A DNA stretch of 64,000 bases from Triticum aestivum (taxonomy: Eukaryota; Streptophyta; Magnoliopsida; Poales; Poaceae), in NCBI RefSeq assembly GCF_018294505.1, contig NC_057803.1, positions 688,914,847 to 688,978,846 of the forward strand, in the 5' to 3' direction. The notes under the pieces are model-generated. The model worked only from the letters and a program-made list of their open reading frames with translations. It did no database searches and was not told where the DNA came from. Position 1 is the stretch's first letter. Each line of letters opens with the position of its first letter. Made by a program: the position numbers and the translations under genes. This document shows, in pieces, positions 33,460-44,830 of this stretch.

Positions 33460-34464
33460 GTGTTCACGCCCAACAGAGAGGACGACGAGCTTACGCGTGC
33501 CCTGGGAAATCCTGAACACCCGGGAAGAACACGAGGCAAAGGCGTTGTTCCGTGGTATGAGGGCTTTTCTGAGTGGAACACCGACTACAGAAGCCGTGCG
33601 AGAAGGAAGATGGAGGAGGACAAGAAGAAGAAGCTGGAGGACGAGCAGAGGAAGCAGGAAGGAGAATGGCTTCAAGGCCTAGAATTAGTGCACGCGGACT
33701 TGGCACTCAAATTGCAGAGGCAGCAGGAGCAGATCGACTCGATTAGTTAGGAAAGGGGGTCTCAGTAGCGGCCGCAGCTAGAGCATGATCCAGCATTGGA
33801 TAGCACCACCCCGTCCATGCCGAGAAGCAGCGTGGGTTCCGCCCCGAGCGACGCACTGCTGGATAGATACCCTGTGGACGACATCATGGAGAACAATAAC
33901 TGTGAGCTACACTTCAAAATAAAGAACATATCCGTGAAGGCGGCGGACGCCGTTGCTTATATAAATCCCCCCAGAGCAACCTACCATTGCAGAACGATTC
34001 CAGCCGGCTATGCTCGTGTCGTGGTTGATGAGGTGGTGGACCATTATTCAGGGCTACAGCTTGACATTCCTGGAGGTGACGAGGATCACATACTGGGAGA
34101 GGCCATACATCGTATCATCCTATGGAGAAAGGATTGCATCATCTTTCGAAGGCCACCGACACCGCGTCAGCTAGAGCTTGAAATTCCAGGAGGTGACGAG
34201 GAGCAGACGACTCACACTCCTCCAACGCGTGAGGCCACTCCTCCTGCTTCAACTCAGCCAACACGTGAGGCCACTCCTCCTGCTTCAACTCAGCCAACGC
34301 GTGAGGCCACTCCTCCCGCTTCAACTCAGCCAACGCGTGAGGCCACTCCTCATCCTTCAACTCAGCCAACGTGTGAGGTCACTCCTCCTCCTCCTCCAAG
34401 TCCACCAACGCGTGCCACTCCTCCCCCAAGTTCGACACCACGTCAGCCGTATCCGCTGCCTTAG
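33460..34464 (+). pseudogene. CACTA protein, coiled-coil and repeat region
   Basis: This continues the previous protein after a frameshift: a charged coiled-coil (ARRKMEEDKKKKLEDEQRKQ), a stop at about 33748, a second stop near 33768, then MPRSSVGSAPSDALL, a ~100-residue globular stretch (DAVAYINPPRATYHCRTIPAG), and a Pro/Thr repeat encoded by the 36-base repeat at about 34219-34400. The final TAG is at 34462. Confidence 0.65.
34215..34400 (+). repeat. 36-base coding minisatellite
   Basis: About five tandem 36-base units encode PTREATPPASTQ with small changes in the last units. The array lies in frame within the CACTA protein, so unit-number change would not shift the frame. The minus-strand frame at 34139-34369 is a shadow of it. 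Confidence 0.85.
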
Positions 34465-34491
34465 CAATCGCGAAAGAGAGCCGCCACAGCT

Positions 34492-35226
34492 ATGGTGCGT
34501 AGTGCTACAAGTCGAGGTAGTACAGGAGGTACAGGCGGAGGCAAGCAATTTCAATATGGTCCAAAAAGCCTCGCGCCTCTTCCACAGAGGCCTTACGACA
34601 TGACCAAGGAGCAAAACGATGCCATAGTGAAGGCCCAAGTGGAGGCCCATTTCACACCAAAACCAGCACCGCCGCCAAGGGAGAAAATGCCGGAGGAGAA
34701 GATTGACCACTTTATTCGTATGGTGCGACCACCAGCTCCCAAGCCTGTTGACTCAGACTATGAGCGCCAAATCAGGAAGGCACATCGAGCACGACAACAG
34801 GGGTCGAGCTCGAGCTCGAGCCAAGCAGCTGGCCAAAAATGCGGGAAAACCGTTCCCCAGCTAGGAGAACAGGCGGCGCGATCGATCCCCCCGCTTGTTG
34901 TACCAACACATGAGAGTACCGGCGCCAGTCAGCTGGTAAAAAGCGAGGAGCATAGACGGAACACTGAAATGCTCGGTATCACTGTTGGACAACTCCTCGA
35001 GATTGAGCCCATGCCTAAGCTTAAAGAGGAGGAGATAAAATGGAAATATGCCCGCAGCCAACCTTTGGTAAGGCCCGAGGAGGTCAAGAACCTCCCAACG
35101 AGAATGTATCAATTGCATGATTGGTACATGAAAATTACCAAGAGTAGCAACCGAGAGGGCCTCATGGTGAAAGTCAAGGAAGAGTATTACTTCCATAAGC
35201 TAGCTCTGTCCATTGATTATTCATAA
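34492..35226 (+). pseudogene. CACTA protein, pre-protease region
   Basis: A 244-codon frame (from MVRSATSRGSTGG) with GPKSLAPLPQRPYDMT, KIDHFIRMVRPP, a Ser-rich tract and VRPEEVKNLPTRMYQLHDWY, ending in TAA at 35224. This is the segment preceding the C48-like module in wheat CACTA ORFs. It is separated from the upstream repeat region by a stop at 34462, probably a mutation in one original gene. Confidence 0.7.
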
Positions 35227-35397
35227 TTATTTCAGTTATTCCATCAAGACGCACTCGACAAATCCATCGTCATTTTGTCTTGTATATAAGTGATTTCTTT
35301 CTGTAATTCAAGTCTCAAGCTAGCTGTAGTGCTCATAGATCGATCATTACCTGTAATTATCCTCACTATATTTTTTTCTCTAGTATATTATGCAGGA

Positions 35398-36540
35398 TGA
35401 AGATGTATGAAATGAAAAAAACTGGACGCTATGGCATTGGGTTCATTGACCCAAATACCATTAATGAAGAAACATGAACATATGCATGGTATCAAATAGA
35501 GGTAGAGAAAAACATGCTAGAGTTCTTGAAGCGCCTCAATACCAATGAACATATACTACTTCCTTACAACTACACGTGAGTCACACTGTCTTGTACTACA
35601 AATTCTGTTTTTACTTACTAGCTAGCTAGATGTTAATAATTAAGTGTATACGGTTTAGGGTAGTTGATGAGTGTTATGCACATGCCCGCTTAATTAAGAC
35701 ATGCAAATGTGTGTGCATGCAGTTACAACTGGATCTTGTTAATCATTAAAGTTGATGAAGGAACAGTTGAAGTACTGGACTCACTACTTAAAGAGAAGAG
35801 AGAGTACACAACCGTGAAGGGGATAGTCGACAGGTAATTTCAATTATTATTAACTATATGTCGGCCTCTTTAGTTCGTCATTTCCTGATATCAACTATTT
35901 AATAACTCATTTATTCATTTTCTTTACCGGCGGGCAGGGCTTGGGCAAAGTTCAGGAATTCAAAAGAGGTTTCAGGCGAATGGAGAGAAAGGTTGCATTG
36001 GTTTCGACCTTAGGTATAATTAATTAAGTAGTACTATCTAGATACCTACCATGCATCCCTTTAATTCTAGATTCAATACCATTAATTATCACACTTGGTT
36101 AATTATTATCTGATTAACTTCTATTCTCGTAAAGGCCCTGACGCAGGCGCAGGGGAGAGATCATTGTGCATACTGCGTTTTCGAGAACATTCGCATGATG
36201 ACGTCCGAAAGAACCAAAACTGAGAGACAACTATGGGTACGCGCGTTTGACAGAACACTATTCACAATTTTTACGTCATTATGGATATCTAGTCACATAA
36301 CTAATAGACATGCATATTGATCTCCTTCTTAACAATTCGAATCGGTGCGGGAGACGCTCCTACCAGTGGAGCGCATACGAGCACTTCAAAAGAAAATAGC
36401 GGGATTTTTGCTCGACGAGGTCATAGATCCCAAAAGGGAATTCTACTACCCGCTACCGCCCCAAGGAACTACTCCCAATTGTCATCGTGCTCCGAAGGCA
36501 CCAAGGCAAATGCCACTGACTCTGAAAGGCTACATGTAGG
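35398..36540 (+). pseudogene. CACTA C48-like (Ulp1-type) protease exons, copy 1
   Basis: Five exon-like pieces have GT/AG borders: FLKRLNTNEHILLPYNYT ending at GTGAGT (35577); YNWILLIIKVDEGTVEVLDSL from 35723; AWAKFRNSKEV; CAYCVFENIRMM; and LQKKIAGFLLDEVIDPKREF. The order matches the Ulp1/C48 cysteine protease-like end of plant CACTA proteins. The expected catalytic His is Asn here (YNW), while the tandem copy keeps His. An in-frame TGA occurs near 35476. Non-functional. Confidence 0.7.
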
Positions 36541-36543
36541 AAA

Positions 36544-36546
<3 letters not shown>

Positions 36547-36592
<46 letters not shown>
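36547..36592. repeat. (TA)23 microsatellite
   Basis: Forty-six alternating bases just after the last exon-like piece of CACTA copy 1. It is absent at the matching place in the tandem copy, so it expanded after or independently of the duplication. Confidence 0.95.
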
Positions 36593-36594
<2 letters not shown>

Positions 36595-36743
36595 CAGTTC
36601 TACGACAAATTCTATTTATATATATATATGCATAACGTGTACAATATGTAGTATCGTAAAATACCAGCAAACGAAAAAGAATTAAATGGAAAACAAAAAA
36701 TTAAAAGAAAAATAAATAATAAAACCAAAACCCCCCAAACTTT

Positions 36744-36950
36744 TTAGTACCGATTGGTAACACCAACCGGTACTAAAGCTCTCCCCACACCCAGCCCTGA
36801 CTCGTGCCACGTGGTGACCCTTTAGCTACGGTTTGAGCCGAACCGGTACTAGGGGGGGGGGGGCTTTACTCCCCACCCTTTAGTGCCGGTTACAGAACCG
36901 GCACTAAAGCCGCTTACGAACCGGGGCTATAGCCCAGTTCTGCACTATTG
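36744..36950 (+). repeat. CACTA subterminal repeats and terminal inverted repeat, copy 1
   Basis: Contains AGTACCGATTGGTAACACC/AACCGGTACTAAAGC, a G12 run, AGTGCCGGTTACAGAACCGG and the terminus ending CACTATTG. Palindromic subterminal motifs of this sort are transposase-binding sites in CACTA elements. Confidence 0.8.
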
Positions 36951-36959
36951 AGAATAGAC

Positions 36960-37890
36960 ACAGAGAAAAGCTTGCTCGAGTTCTTGAAGCGCCTAAATAC
37001 TTGTCCAGATATAGTACTTCCTTACAACTTCGTGTAAGTCACACTGTCTTGTACTACATATTCTATTTTTGCTTACTAGCTAAATGTTAATAAGTGTATA
37101 GGATTTAGTGTAGTTGATGAGTTATGCACATGCCCGCTTAATTATACATGCAAACATGTGCGCATGCAGTTTCCACTTAATCTTGCTAATCATTAAAGTT
37201 GACGGGGGAACAATTGAAGTACTCGACTCACTACTTAAAGAAGTTACTGACAACACAATTGTGAAGGGGATGGTCAACAGGTAATTTCAATCATTATCGA
37301 ACTATATATCGGCCTCTTTAAGTTCGTTATTTCCTGATATCAACTAATTAATAACTCCTTTATTCATTTTCTTTGCCGGTGGGCAGGGCTTGAGAAAAGT
37401 TCATCAAACAGGTTGATGGCCTATGGAAACAAAAGTTGAAATGTTATCGACCCAAGGTAATTAATCAACTAGTACTAGCTAGGTAGCTAACATCTCTTTA
37501 ATTCTAGTTTCAATATCATTAGCATGCTTGATTAATTATTATCAGATTGAATTATATTCAATTAAAGGCCATGAAGCAGACGCCGGAGACTGCTTTATGT
37601 GCATACTACATTTGCGAGAACATTTGCATTATGACGTGCGAAAGGAGCAGAACTGATAGAAAGCAATTGGTACGTTTGACAGAACATTATTCATAATTTT
37701 TACATCATTATCTAATATATACACACACAACTAATACATGCACATTGATCTCCTTCTTTAAAGATGAAGGATATGCGGGATCGGCTCCTAACAGAGAATC
37801 GTGTACGAGCGATTCAAGAGGAATAGCGGGATTTTTGCTCCATCAGGTCATAGATCCGAAAAGAGAATTTCATTACCCGCTATCAAAGTA
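36960..37890 (+). pseudogene. CACTA C48-like protease exons, copy 2
   Basis: Exon-like pieces are FLKRLNTCPDIVLPYNF, FHLILLIIKVDGGTIEVLDSL (from 37170), a piece with KFIKQVDGLWKQKLK, CAYYICENICIM, and IQEEIAGFLLHQVIDPKREF. Splice borders correspond to those of copy 1. Here the catalytic-type His is present (FHL), but the following Trp is lost, the reverse of copy 1. In-frame stops make it non-functional (for example TGA at about 37389). Confidence 0.7.
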
Positions 37891-38323
37891 ATGCATCCAT
37901 GTAATGATCTGCATGCAAATCACATACTAAAAGGGGAAATGCATCCTACTACTGGGTGTACTTACATCCACTTCTCGTATGCTACCTTGTGGTACTATAT
38001 ACTCTACTTTATTATTTTTAGTATGTTCATATACTATATCTAAGATACTACAAAGTGAGTTATATGAAAAAATTGCAAGTGAGCTCATAGTTTTATTATA
38101 TTTGTGAAATACGTACATATTTGTACACGAAATGGAGTATGCATAAAATATGGTACATACTACAAAAAAAATAGTATATATACTTCCTAAGCATTCTTAT
38201 ATACTACATACTACGTGTACATACTCTCTCATATGATAGATACTATCTAGAACGTACGAAACAAAAGTGGGAGCACCCGCTAGTAGGAAAAAATTGTCAT
38301 ACATACATAAAACCAAAAACCCC

Positions 38324-38543
38324 TAAACCTTTTAGTCCCGATTAGTGTTACCAACCAGGACTAAAGCTCTTCTAGCCCCCGACACGGGCTCGTGTCACGT
38401 GGTGGGCCATTAGTGCCGGTTCATGCTGAACCGGAATTAGGAGGGGGGGGGGGGGCTTTTGTCCCCACCCTTTAATGCCGATTCCAGAACCGGCACTAAA
38501 AGGTACTTACAAACGGGGACTATAGCCCGTTCCTGAGCTAGTG
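38324..38543 (+). repeat. CACTA subterminal repeats and terminus, copy 2
   Basis: TTTTAGTCCCGATTAGTG, CCAACCAGGACTAAAGC, a G14 run, ATGCCGATTCCAGAACCGGC and the terminal AGCCCGTTCCTGAGCTAGTG. It is collinear with 36744-36950. Confidence 0.8.
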
Positions 38544-38680
38544 AACACTGCAGTTGTGTAGACTATAGCCGTGTCTGCAGAAAACAAACGCTGCCAGTTA
38601 GGTACATGAAGGTGGCCCTTGTGCCATATATACCTGGCAGCGCGCGGCTAGGATGAACGCCGCAGGTGTCACTTAGTGTA

Positions 38681-38967
38681 CTCCATCTATCTAGGTGTGT
38701 AAGTCATTTTATGAAAATCAAATAATGTCAAAACACTTAGGCGCGGTGCATTAACTTCTACCTCGTTTCTTGTTTCTTGACATATCAGCCAATAAGATAT
38801 ATGAAGTGTGCATTCTTTTAATGATTTGAGACTACCAAACATGACATGCAGTGTTTAGTTCATTGCATGCAATGCTATTAATTAGCAAATAAACATTAAG
38901 TTTTCTCGTTTTCCCCTTCTTCTTTATCACAGTGCACAACATGACTTACTCACCTAGACGGAGGGAG
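38681..38967. mobile_element. Stowaway-like MITE, 287 bases
   Basis: Left end CTCCATCTATCTAGGTGTGT and right end (reverse complement CTCCCTCCGTCTAGGTGAGT) match for about 30 bases and are flanked by TA on both sides (38679-38680, 38968-38969). Length, CTCCNTC terminus and TA duplication fit a Tc1/mariner-derived Stowaway element. The interior is AT-rich and non-coding. Confidence 0.9.
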
Positions 38968-38969
38968 TA

Positions 38970-40300
38970 GTAGTGTTTGCACGTGCAAGCTGCTATTGTG
39001 ATGTCCGACACCCTGTGTATTGACAAGCATGCGGGTTTTAAGAACTAACGGCGTTTCATTTGCATGGACGCCGCTAACTTGTAAAAAGTAGTAGTGTTTG
39101 ACTTTTGGTACACGCTGCTAACTGTTGCGCCCAATAATTGGCCATTCCGTCTTCTCCTTCTACTCTCTTCTTGTTCCATCTCACCTTTCATTCTCATATC
39201 CACCCTCTCTCTCTCTCTCCTTTTTGTCAAAACATTTTCATTAATAGATCTATTTTCACTCGATCTTCCACTTGTAATTCTGAGTAACTAAAACTTTTGT
39301 GTAATACTTTGAAATTATAAATTAAACATCGGAAGTATTATTTTTCACACCCCATTTACATTTTCTTAAAAAAACAGAACATACGAAAATGACGATGTGT
39401 TTGTAATGTCTCATATAAAATGTTTAGAAAAAATTTGGAAAACAAAACACCGATAGTTGTGCTTAAAATACTAAATTACAGGAATACTACCATCAGCGTT
39501 TTATGTAGGACGCCCCTATTTTACAGATTAGCAGCATGCACCCTGCTAAGTTATTTTCTATATTAAATCCCCTAGAAATCTCGAAACAGCAGTCAATAAA
39601 TCCATATGTGTACATTTAACTATAAAATCGTGCGTATGATATGCCAGCAAACTTTTGCAGTGAAATATATGACAACACTGCCATCTCTCTCTCAAAGCAG
39701 GCACACTTTCCCAGAACTCTTCGGATTACCTGTGGTGATATGTACCTTCGGTTGGGAAGGAACCTATAGTAAACTTTATTTAACATTTTCTAATTCTAAT
39801 CACAAACTCATGTGATCATATACAGACACCAAGCGAAGTTTCATGTGATCATATACTGACCCAAATAGGTAGCAGCGTCCGCTTCGTCCTGCACGCTGCT
39901 AGTTCAACATCCTTAGCCTCGTTTACAGGAAACACACGTGATGGGTGTTTGGTATACAAACCTTCACGTACATTAGCAGTGGTCCAACATCACACACGGT
40001 GCTAGTTCCTTTGCAGACAAATCATCCCGCCTGGGTTTAATTAACTTCCCCCTCCCGCTCACTCTCTCTACTTACTCTCCCCATCTTATTGCGATCTCTC
40101 TCTCTCTGCTGCGCCTGCCATTATCATCGTGCATTCGACGGCCGTGAACTTTCGACGCCGACGATCATTGTCGGCGTCCGTGCCCACTGGCCGGCGTGCA
40201 AGCGCCTAGTACTGCACACGGCGGCCTCCTCTCAATCTGCTCCACACATGGTGAGTTCAATCCGGTCGTCCACAATTGTATGACTGTTTGTATAACTTAG
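38970..40300. other. Unassigned interval with recurring CTGCTAA motif
   Basis: CGCTGCTAAC/CCGCTAAC/CCTGCTAAG/CGCTGCTAG-type words occur at about 38990, 39070, 39113, 39550 and 39890. A pyrimidine-rich tract (about 40040-40110) is followed by a GC-rich piece ending CACATGGTGAGTTC near 40246, which looks like a leader plus an ATG at a splice donor. No exon continuation was found. It may be a transposon subterminal region; weak. Confidence 0.3.
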
Positions 40301-41440
40301 ACTGATTTTTTATTTATATTAAGTGTACCTAGTTAATTAGATCGATTAATTAGTGTTATTTATGAATAATTTAACCTACTATACCTATATATATATCAAG
40401 TTAATTATATCAATTAATTGTGTCATGTGAAGGAGATTGATTAATTAGTATGTAAATCTTGATTTTAATTATCAAAACATGAGTATGCATAGATGGATGA
40501 ATTAACAGAGATGATGTGACTATATATTTTAAAATAGTTTTCCACAACTTGAGTTTAATAATTATCTATCTTGCATATGCATGTGAACACACGCCAATTA
40601 GTCGTGAACGCAGTAATGGATCAACTGAACCTGTTTTTAGTTGTTTCAGTTCAACTCACTCTCATGAGACGTGCCCTGTCATCTCTGTTCTCTCTGCTTC
40701 AAATATCCAGGGTATTGTGCTCCATGCTGTACATTGCATTTGAGTGGAATAAATATGGCGCCTCTAGTGCCTTTCGCTGTTAAAAAAAAGATGTGTGGAT
40801 TCTCACCATCCCTGATAAACATTCGAAGAGAAAAATGCTTGACATGGCTGTTGACTCTCTTAAGTTCTCCATAGGCGCATGGACATGCCTCCTAGAAGAA
40901 ATGGACTAAAAACACGGACTGTTTCCACAGTCTGAACATCCGTGTTGTGATCTGGCCTCCGTTGATTAAATAGGGGAAATGCATGTTCCCTACTGACTCG
41001 AAGAATTATTTAGGGAAATGCAACATCTTTTAGTTTAATATTTACTTGATGCCCTTCTAACACTTTCTTTTGAATGTGAAAGATGATGGAGTATTTTCAA
41101 TAAAATTTACCGATTTGGTGAAGCCATACTATGCTGTAGGATTTTTACCCCCGGTCTCCAACAGTCTCGACATGTTTGAATATAGATCTTTGGTTCAAAT
41201 GTAGTCTTAGTTTTTCATTTCAGCAATTCGGTTACTCCCTCTGATGAAGAAAGATTGCTTCACGATCTTTTGATGTGACTGTGTACAATATATTCAAACT
41301 TTGCCAATATAGCACTAGTCAGGGCTTCTCAGGGCCCTTATATATTCTTTTGTATCAAACTTCCTATTAGGGCTTTCGTCTGCGGGGCCGTTGCAAGGTT
41401 ATAAAGTACGACAGAGGCTTCCACAATGAGAAGCTGAAGT
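40301..41440. other. AT-rich interval without features
   Basis: Several short plus-strand frames of about 70 codons overlap at 40516-40874 with no recognisable domain. I found no repeat or RNA gene. Confidence 0.3.
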
Positions 41441-42080
41441 GAACACACTAGCGGCAGGCGTAGCTACTTCTCGGTATAGAGGTCTTCACAGTGATGGGCA
41501 GGAAGCCGCCAAGTAACAAAGTTCCAATCAATGACATGAAGCTACCCTGCATTCATGCGAACAAGCTACATACGTATTCACCGAATGTCTCTATGTGAAT
41601 AATAATGACAACAATGAGCCAAGTACATCTAGAACTAATTAAGGAGCCCACACAGAGACGAGAGATGAATCGTGTGGACATGCCTACATTTATAGCCGCT
41701 AACTAGAGTAGATATACATGCCACTACGAATGGATGGATATATAAATCATCGACCCCTCAGGCCTGTGAGCTACATTTGGTTCTTCTGGCAAACGAGGAT
41801 TAACCAATCACCACAATTTGTTCCCCTACAAATTAATCGATGGCAACACACGTAAGCCGTGTAGTGGTGAGTCACATAGGATTAGGAGGCATTGGGAATT
41901 AAACTCATACGCAGATGGAGTGTTGACTATCTCTTTGGCCAATGATGAGGCGTATAACACACAGGCTTCGACTGGAAATGTTGCAGCGAGTCCCTATTTT
42001 GAGACGGCCACTCGTAGCAGACTGTTAACTAGGCACGCGGGTAGTTTGTGCCGGTCTGTTAACTAGTCATGCAGGTAGTT
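41440..42080. repeat. Dispersed repeat R3, copy 2
   Basis: Collinear with 7310-7870 and, more closely, with 43860-44400. It shares GACATGAAGCTACCCTGCATTCATGC-type, CACCGAATGTCTCTATGTG-type and CCTACAT(T/C)(T/G)ATAGCCGC(T/A)AACTAGAGTAGATATA-type sequence. No conserved protein. Confidence 0.65.
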
Positions 42081-42425
42081 TGCGACAATAGATTCAGCGA
42101 GCGAGAAAGGCAAGAAGGGGACATGTATTTGTCTTTTTCTCGGCATATTATACCTATAAACCATGATGGGCCACCTGCCTAACCAAGCCATCTGCAGGCA
42201 CAAACGAATTTGAACGCTCGGTTGTATTACTCTATGTGCTTTTACTTCCATGTCGCCTATTGGTCCATCCGCTTTTTAACGCGCGCATTGCCGTTTGCGG
42301 TGCTGAGTCCTGTGCCGTTATCTTGTGGGGCTGGCTGGTAGTGTATGTGTTCTGCGCGTGCTTGTTGTTTCGGCTGTCCTCTGTTCTACTCCTGTGCTGA
42401 GTCGGTGGGGTTGGATTGGTTGGAG
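42081..42425. other. No recognisable feature
   Basis: Short spacer between R3 copy 2 and a Harbinger-like element. It holds no supported gene. Confidence 0.3.
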
Positions 42426-42428
42426 TTA

Positions 42429-43848
42429 GAGCATCTCCACTCGCGCCCCCAGCAGGCCCCCAGGGTGAGTTTTTATCCGCCGGCGCCGAAAAAACCCCTC
42501 AATCGGGCCCCCAGGACACCAATTCCGTCGGATCGGCCCAATTTTTTGCCCTGCAAAATTCCGCCGGATCGGCCCAATTTTTGTGCCATTATCTTTTGCC
42601 AGGGGTGCCCGGAACCCCTTCCGGTGACCCGATATGTAACCGGTGCTTCCCGAAACACATCCGGTGTCTGAATACCATCATCCTATATATCAATCTTTAC
42701 CTCTCGACCATTTCGAGACTCCTCATCATGTCCGTGATCTCAAACGGGACTCCGAACAGCATTTGATCACCAAATCACATAACTCATATAAATACAATAT
42801 CGTCATCGAACATTAAGCGTGGAGAACTACGTAGACATGACTGAGACACATCTCTGATCAATAGCCAATAGCGGAACCTGGATGCTCATATTGGCTCCTA
42901 CATATTCTACGAAGATCTTTATCGGTCGAACCGTTATGACAACATACGTAGTTCCCCCTGTCTATCGGTATGTTACTTTCCCGAGATTCGACTGTCGGTA
43001 TCTTCATACCTTGTTCAATCTCATTACCGGCAAGTGTCTTCACTCTTTCTGTAATACATCATCCTGCAACTAACTCATTAGTCACTTTGCTTGCAAGGCT
43101 TCTTATTATGTGTATTAACGAGAGGGCCCAGAGATACCTCTCCGATACTCGGAGTGACAAACCCTAATCTCGATCTATGCCAAGCCAACAAATACCTTTG
43201 GAGATTCCTGTAGAGCATTTTTATAATCATCCAGTTACGTTGTAACGTTTGATAGCACACATGGTATTCCTCTGTTGTCCGGGAGTTGCATAATCTCATA
43301 ATCGGAAGAATATGTATTTGACATGAAGAAAGCAATAGCAATAAAACTGAATGATTATAATGCTAAGCTAACGAATGGGTCTTGCCCATCACATTATTCT
43401 CCTAATGATGTGATCCCGTTTATAAAATGACAACACATGTCTATGGTTAGGAAACTTAACCATCTTTGATCGACGAGCTAGTTTAGTAGAGGCTTAGTAG
43501 AGACACAGTATTTTGTCTATGTATCCACATTGGTATCAAGTTTCCGGTTAATACAATTCTAGCATGAATAATAAACATTTATCACGATATAAGGAAATAT
43601 AAAATAACAATTTTATTATTGTCTCCAGGGCATATTTCCTTCACATAGGTCGGGTCCGACGTGGTGGGCGTGACCGGACGCCCCCATATACGCCCCATAT
43701 TTGGGTTGGAAATAAGGGGTGCCGGTCAGCCCGGGTGTTTGAGGCCCGTTGAGGCGACTGTGTGAATCAAAAAATCGTGACCAGTCGATGATCGGATGGA
43801 CCGCACGGACGTTTGAGGACGGTTTGGGACGCCCGACTGTAGATGCTC
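42429..43848 (-). mobile_element. PIF/Harbinger-like element carrying an LTR insertion
   Basis: The ends are GAGCATCTCCACTCGCGCCC and (reverse complement of the right) GAGCATCTACAGTCGGGCG, flanked by TTA on both sides (42426-42428 and 43849-43851), the expected 3-base Harbinger duplication. The right arm is similar, in reverse complement, to the left arm of the element at 45373. No transposase was found. Most of its present length is an Angela-type LTR fragment; without it the element is about 390 bases. Confidence 0.75.
42611..43643 (-). mobile_element. BARE/Angela-type Copia LTR fragment, minus strand
   Basis: The minus strand starts TGAAGGAAATATGCCCTGGA and continues with GACAATAATAAAATTG, TTTATTATTCATGCTAGAATT, ATTAACCGGAAAC and further on CGGACATGATGAGGAGTCTC, the beginning of Angela/BARE/WIS LTRs as I know them. 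About 1 kb remains of a normal ~1.7-kb LTR. The 3' part is missing and no internal region follows. This is the strongest single Triticeae marker here. Confidence 0.85.
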
Positions 43849-43859
43849 TTAGGGTTTTG

Positions 43860-44400
43860 ATCCCCTGGGTCCTTGCAAGGTGACGAAGTATGATGGACTC
43901 TTCCAAGAAGAGAAGCCGGGGTGAGGACACATGTTCGGCAGAGAGGTTTTCCACGACGATGGGAGAGCAGCCGGGCAGTAACAAGGTATTAATCCATGAC
44001 ATGAAACTATCCTGCATTTATGCAAACTAAGTAAAGACCCATACACCGAACGTCTCTATATGGGTAATAATGACAACAATCTGCCAAGTACATCTAGGAC
44101 TAATTAAGGAGGCCACATAGATAGGAGAGATGAACCGTGTGTACATGCCTACATCGATAGCCGCAAACTAGAGTAGATATATTGGCGACCATGCACGAAT
44201 GATGATAACCACCGATCCCTTAGGCCTGTGAGTTACGTTTGGTTCCTCTTGCAAACTAGGATTAATAAAGCACCACAATTTGTGCACATAGAAATTGATA
44301 GCAGACACATGAAAGCCGTGTGCTAGTTAGTCGCATAGGTTTAGGAGGCATCACGAATTAAACTCTTGCCTCGGTGGAAATGCTTTAGCCCGCCAATCAC
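43860..44400. repeat. Dispersed repeat R3, copy 3
   Basis: Third copy of the family at 7310 and 41440, with TCCATGACATGAAACTATCCTGC, GTCTCTATATGGGTAATAATGACAAC and CTAGGACTAATTAAGGAGGCCA. It begins right beside the Harbinger-like element that ends at 43848. Confidence 0.65.
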
Positions 44401-44738
44401 ATAGTTATAAATATCTAGTCCCATTTCCACATGGGGGCACCACTCGTCGACTAGTGTTCCGGTGGCCGCCTAGGCGCCTCTCCTTTGTCGGACGTGCATG
44501 GATGCTGTGTTGGAGCTAGAAGACCAGTTCCCTTCTTCCTCAGTTTTCAATCTCACAACTCGCACGAAGAGACACAGGAACACAACGGGTAGTTTGCTCT
44601 CCTGCTGCTTCACACAAGCAGGGTCTTTGGTTTTGCTATTTATCAAGTACATGAAATTTTATCCCGCGTCAGTCACCTTCCTTCTTCCTTCCTCTGTTTC
44701 TTCTTCACGCGGGAGAACTCACCGGAGAAGATAACCAC

Positions 44739-44830
44739 ACTATCTATCTTAGAGGGAAGCCATGACCCCATTATCTATCTTAAGGGGAAGCTATGCCACG
44801 CATTATCTATTTTAGGAGGTGAGGGTGCAG
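44739..44830. repeat. Three-copy 31-32 base tandem repeat
   Basis: Units starting at 44739, 44770 and 44802 read A(C/T)TATCTAT(C/T)TTA followed by GAGGGAAGCCATG-like sequence. The third copy is cut short. Non-coding. Confidence 0.8.

Larger units (their letters stand above)
32716..36950 (+). mobile_element. CACTA (En/Spm) transposon, 3' portion
   Basis: It contains decayed transposase-type coding sequence, a multi-exon C48-like protease module, CCGGTACTAAAG/GCCGGTTNNAGAACCGGC subterminal repeats (36744-36912) and a terminal AGCCCAGTTCTGCACTATTG ending at 36950. The last is a degenerate version of the CACTA inverted repeat (canonical end ...CTAGTG). The 5' part is missing because Gypsy element B joins at 32715. 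Coding frames carry frameshifts and stops. Confidence 0.85.
36951..38543 (+). mobile_element. Tandem second copy of the CACTA 3' end
   Basis: This stretch is a diverged, collinear repeat of 35483-36950: AATAGACACAGAGAAAAGCTTGCTCG aligns with AATAGAGGTAGAGAAAAACATGCTAG, and the match continues through the exons, introns, subterminal repeats and terminus. Its end AGCCCGTTCCTGAGCTAGTG (38543) has the better preserved CTAGTG. The (TA)n tract of copy 1 is replaced by ~400 unrelated bases (about 37890-38300). Confidence 0.85.

Noticed and set aside
34139..34369. Minus-strand protein with repeated EEWPHALAELK
   Set aside because: Shadow of the 36-base coding repeat in the plus-strand CACTA frame.
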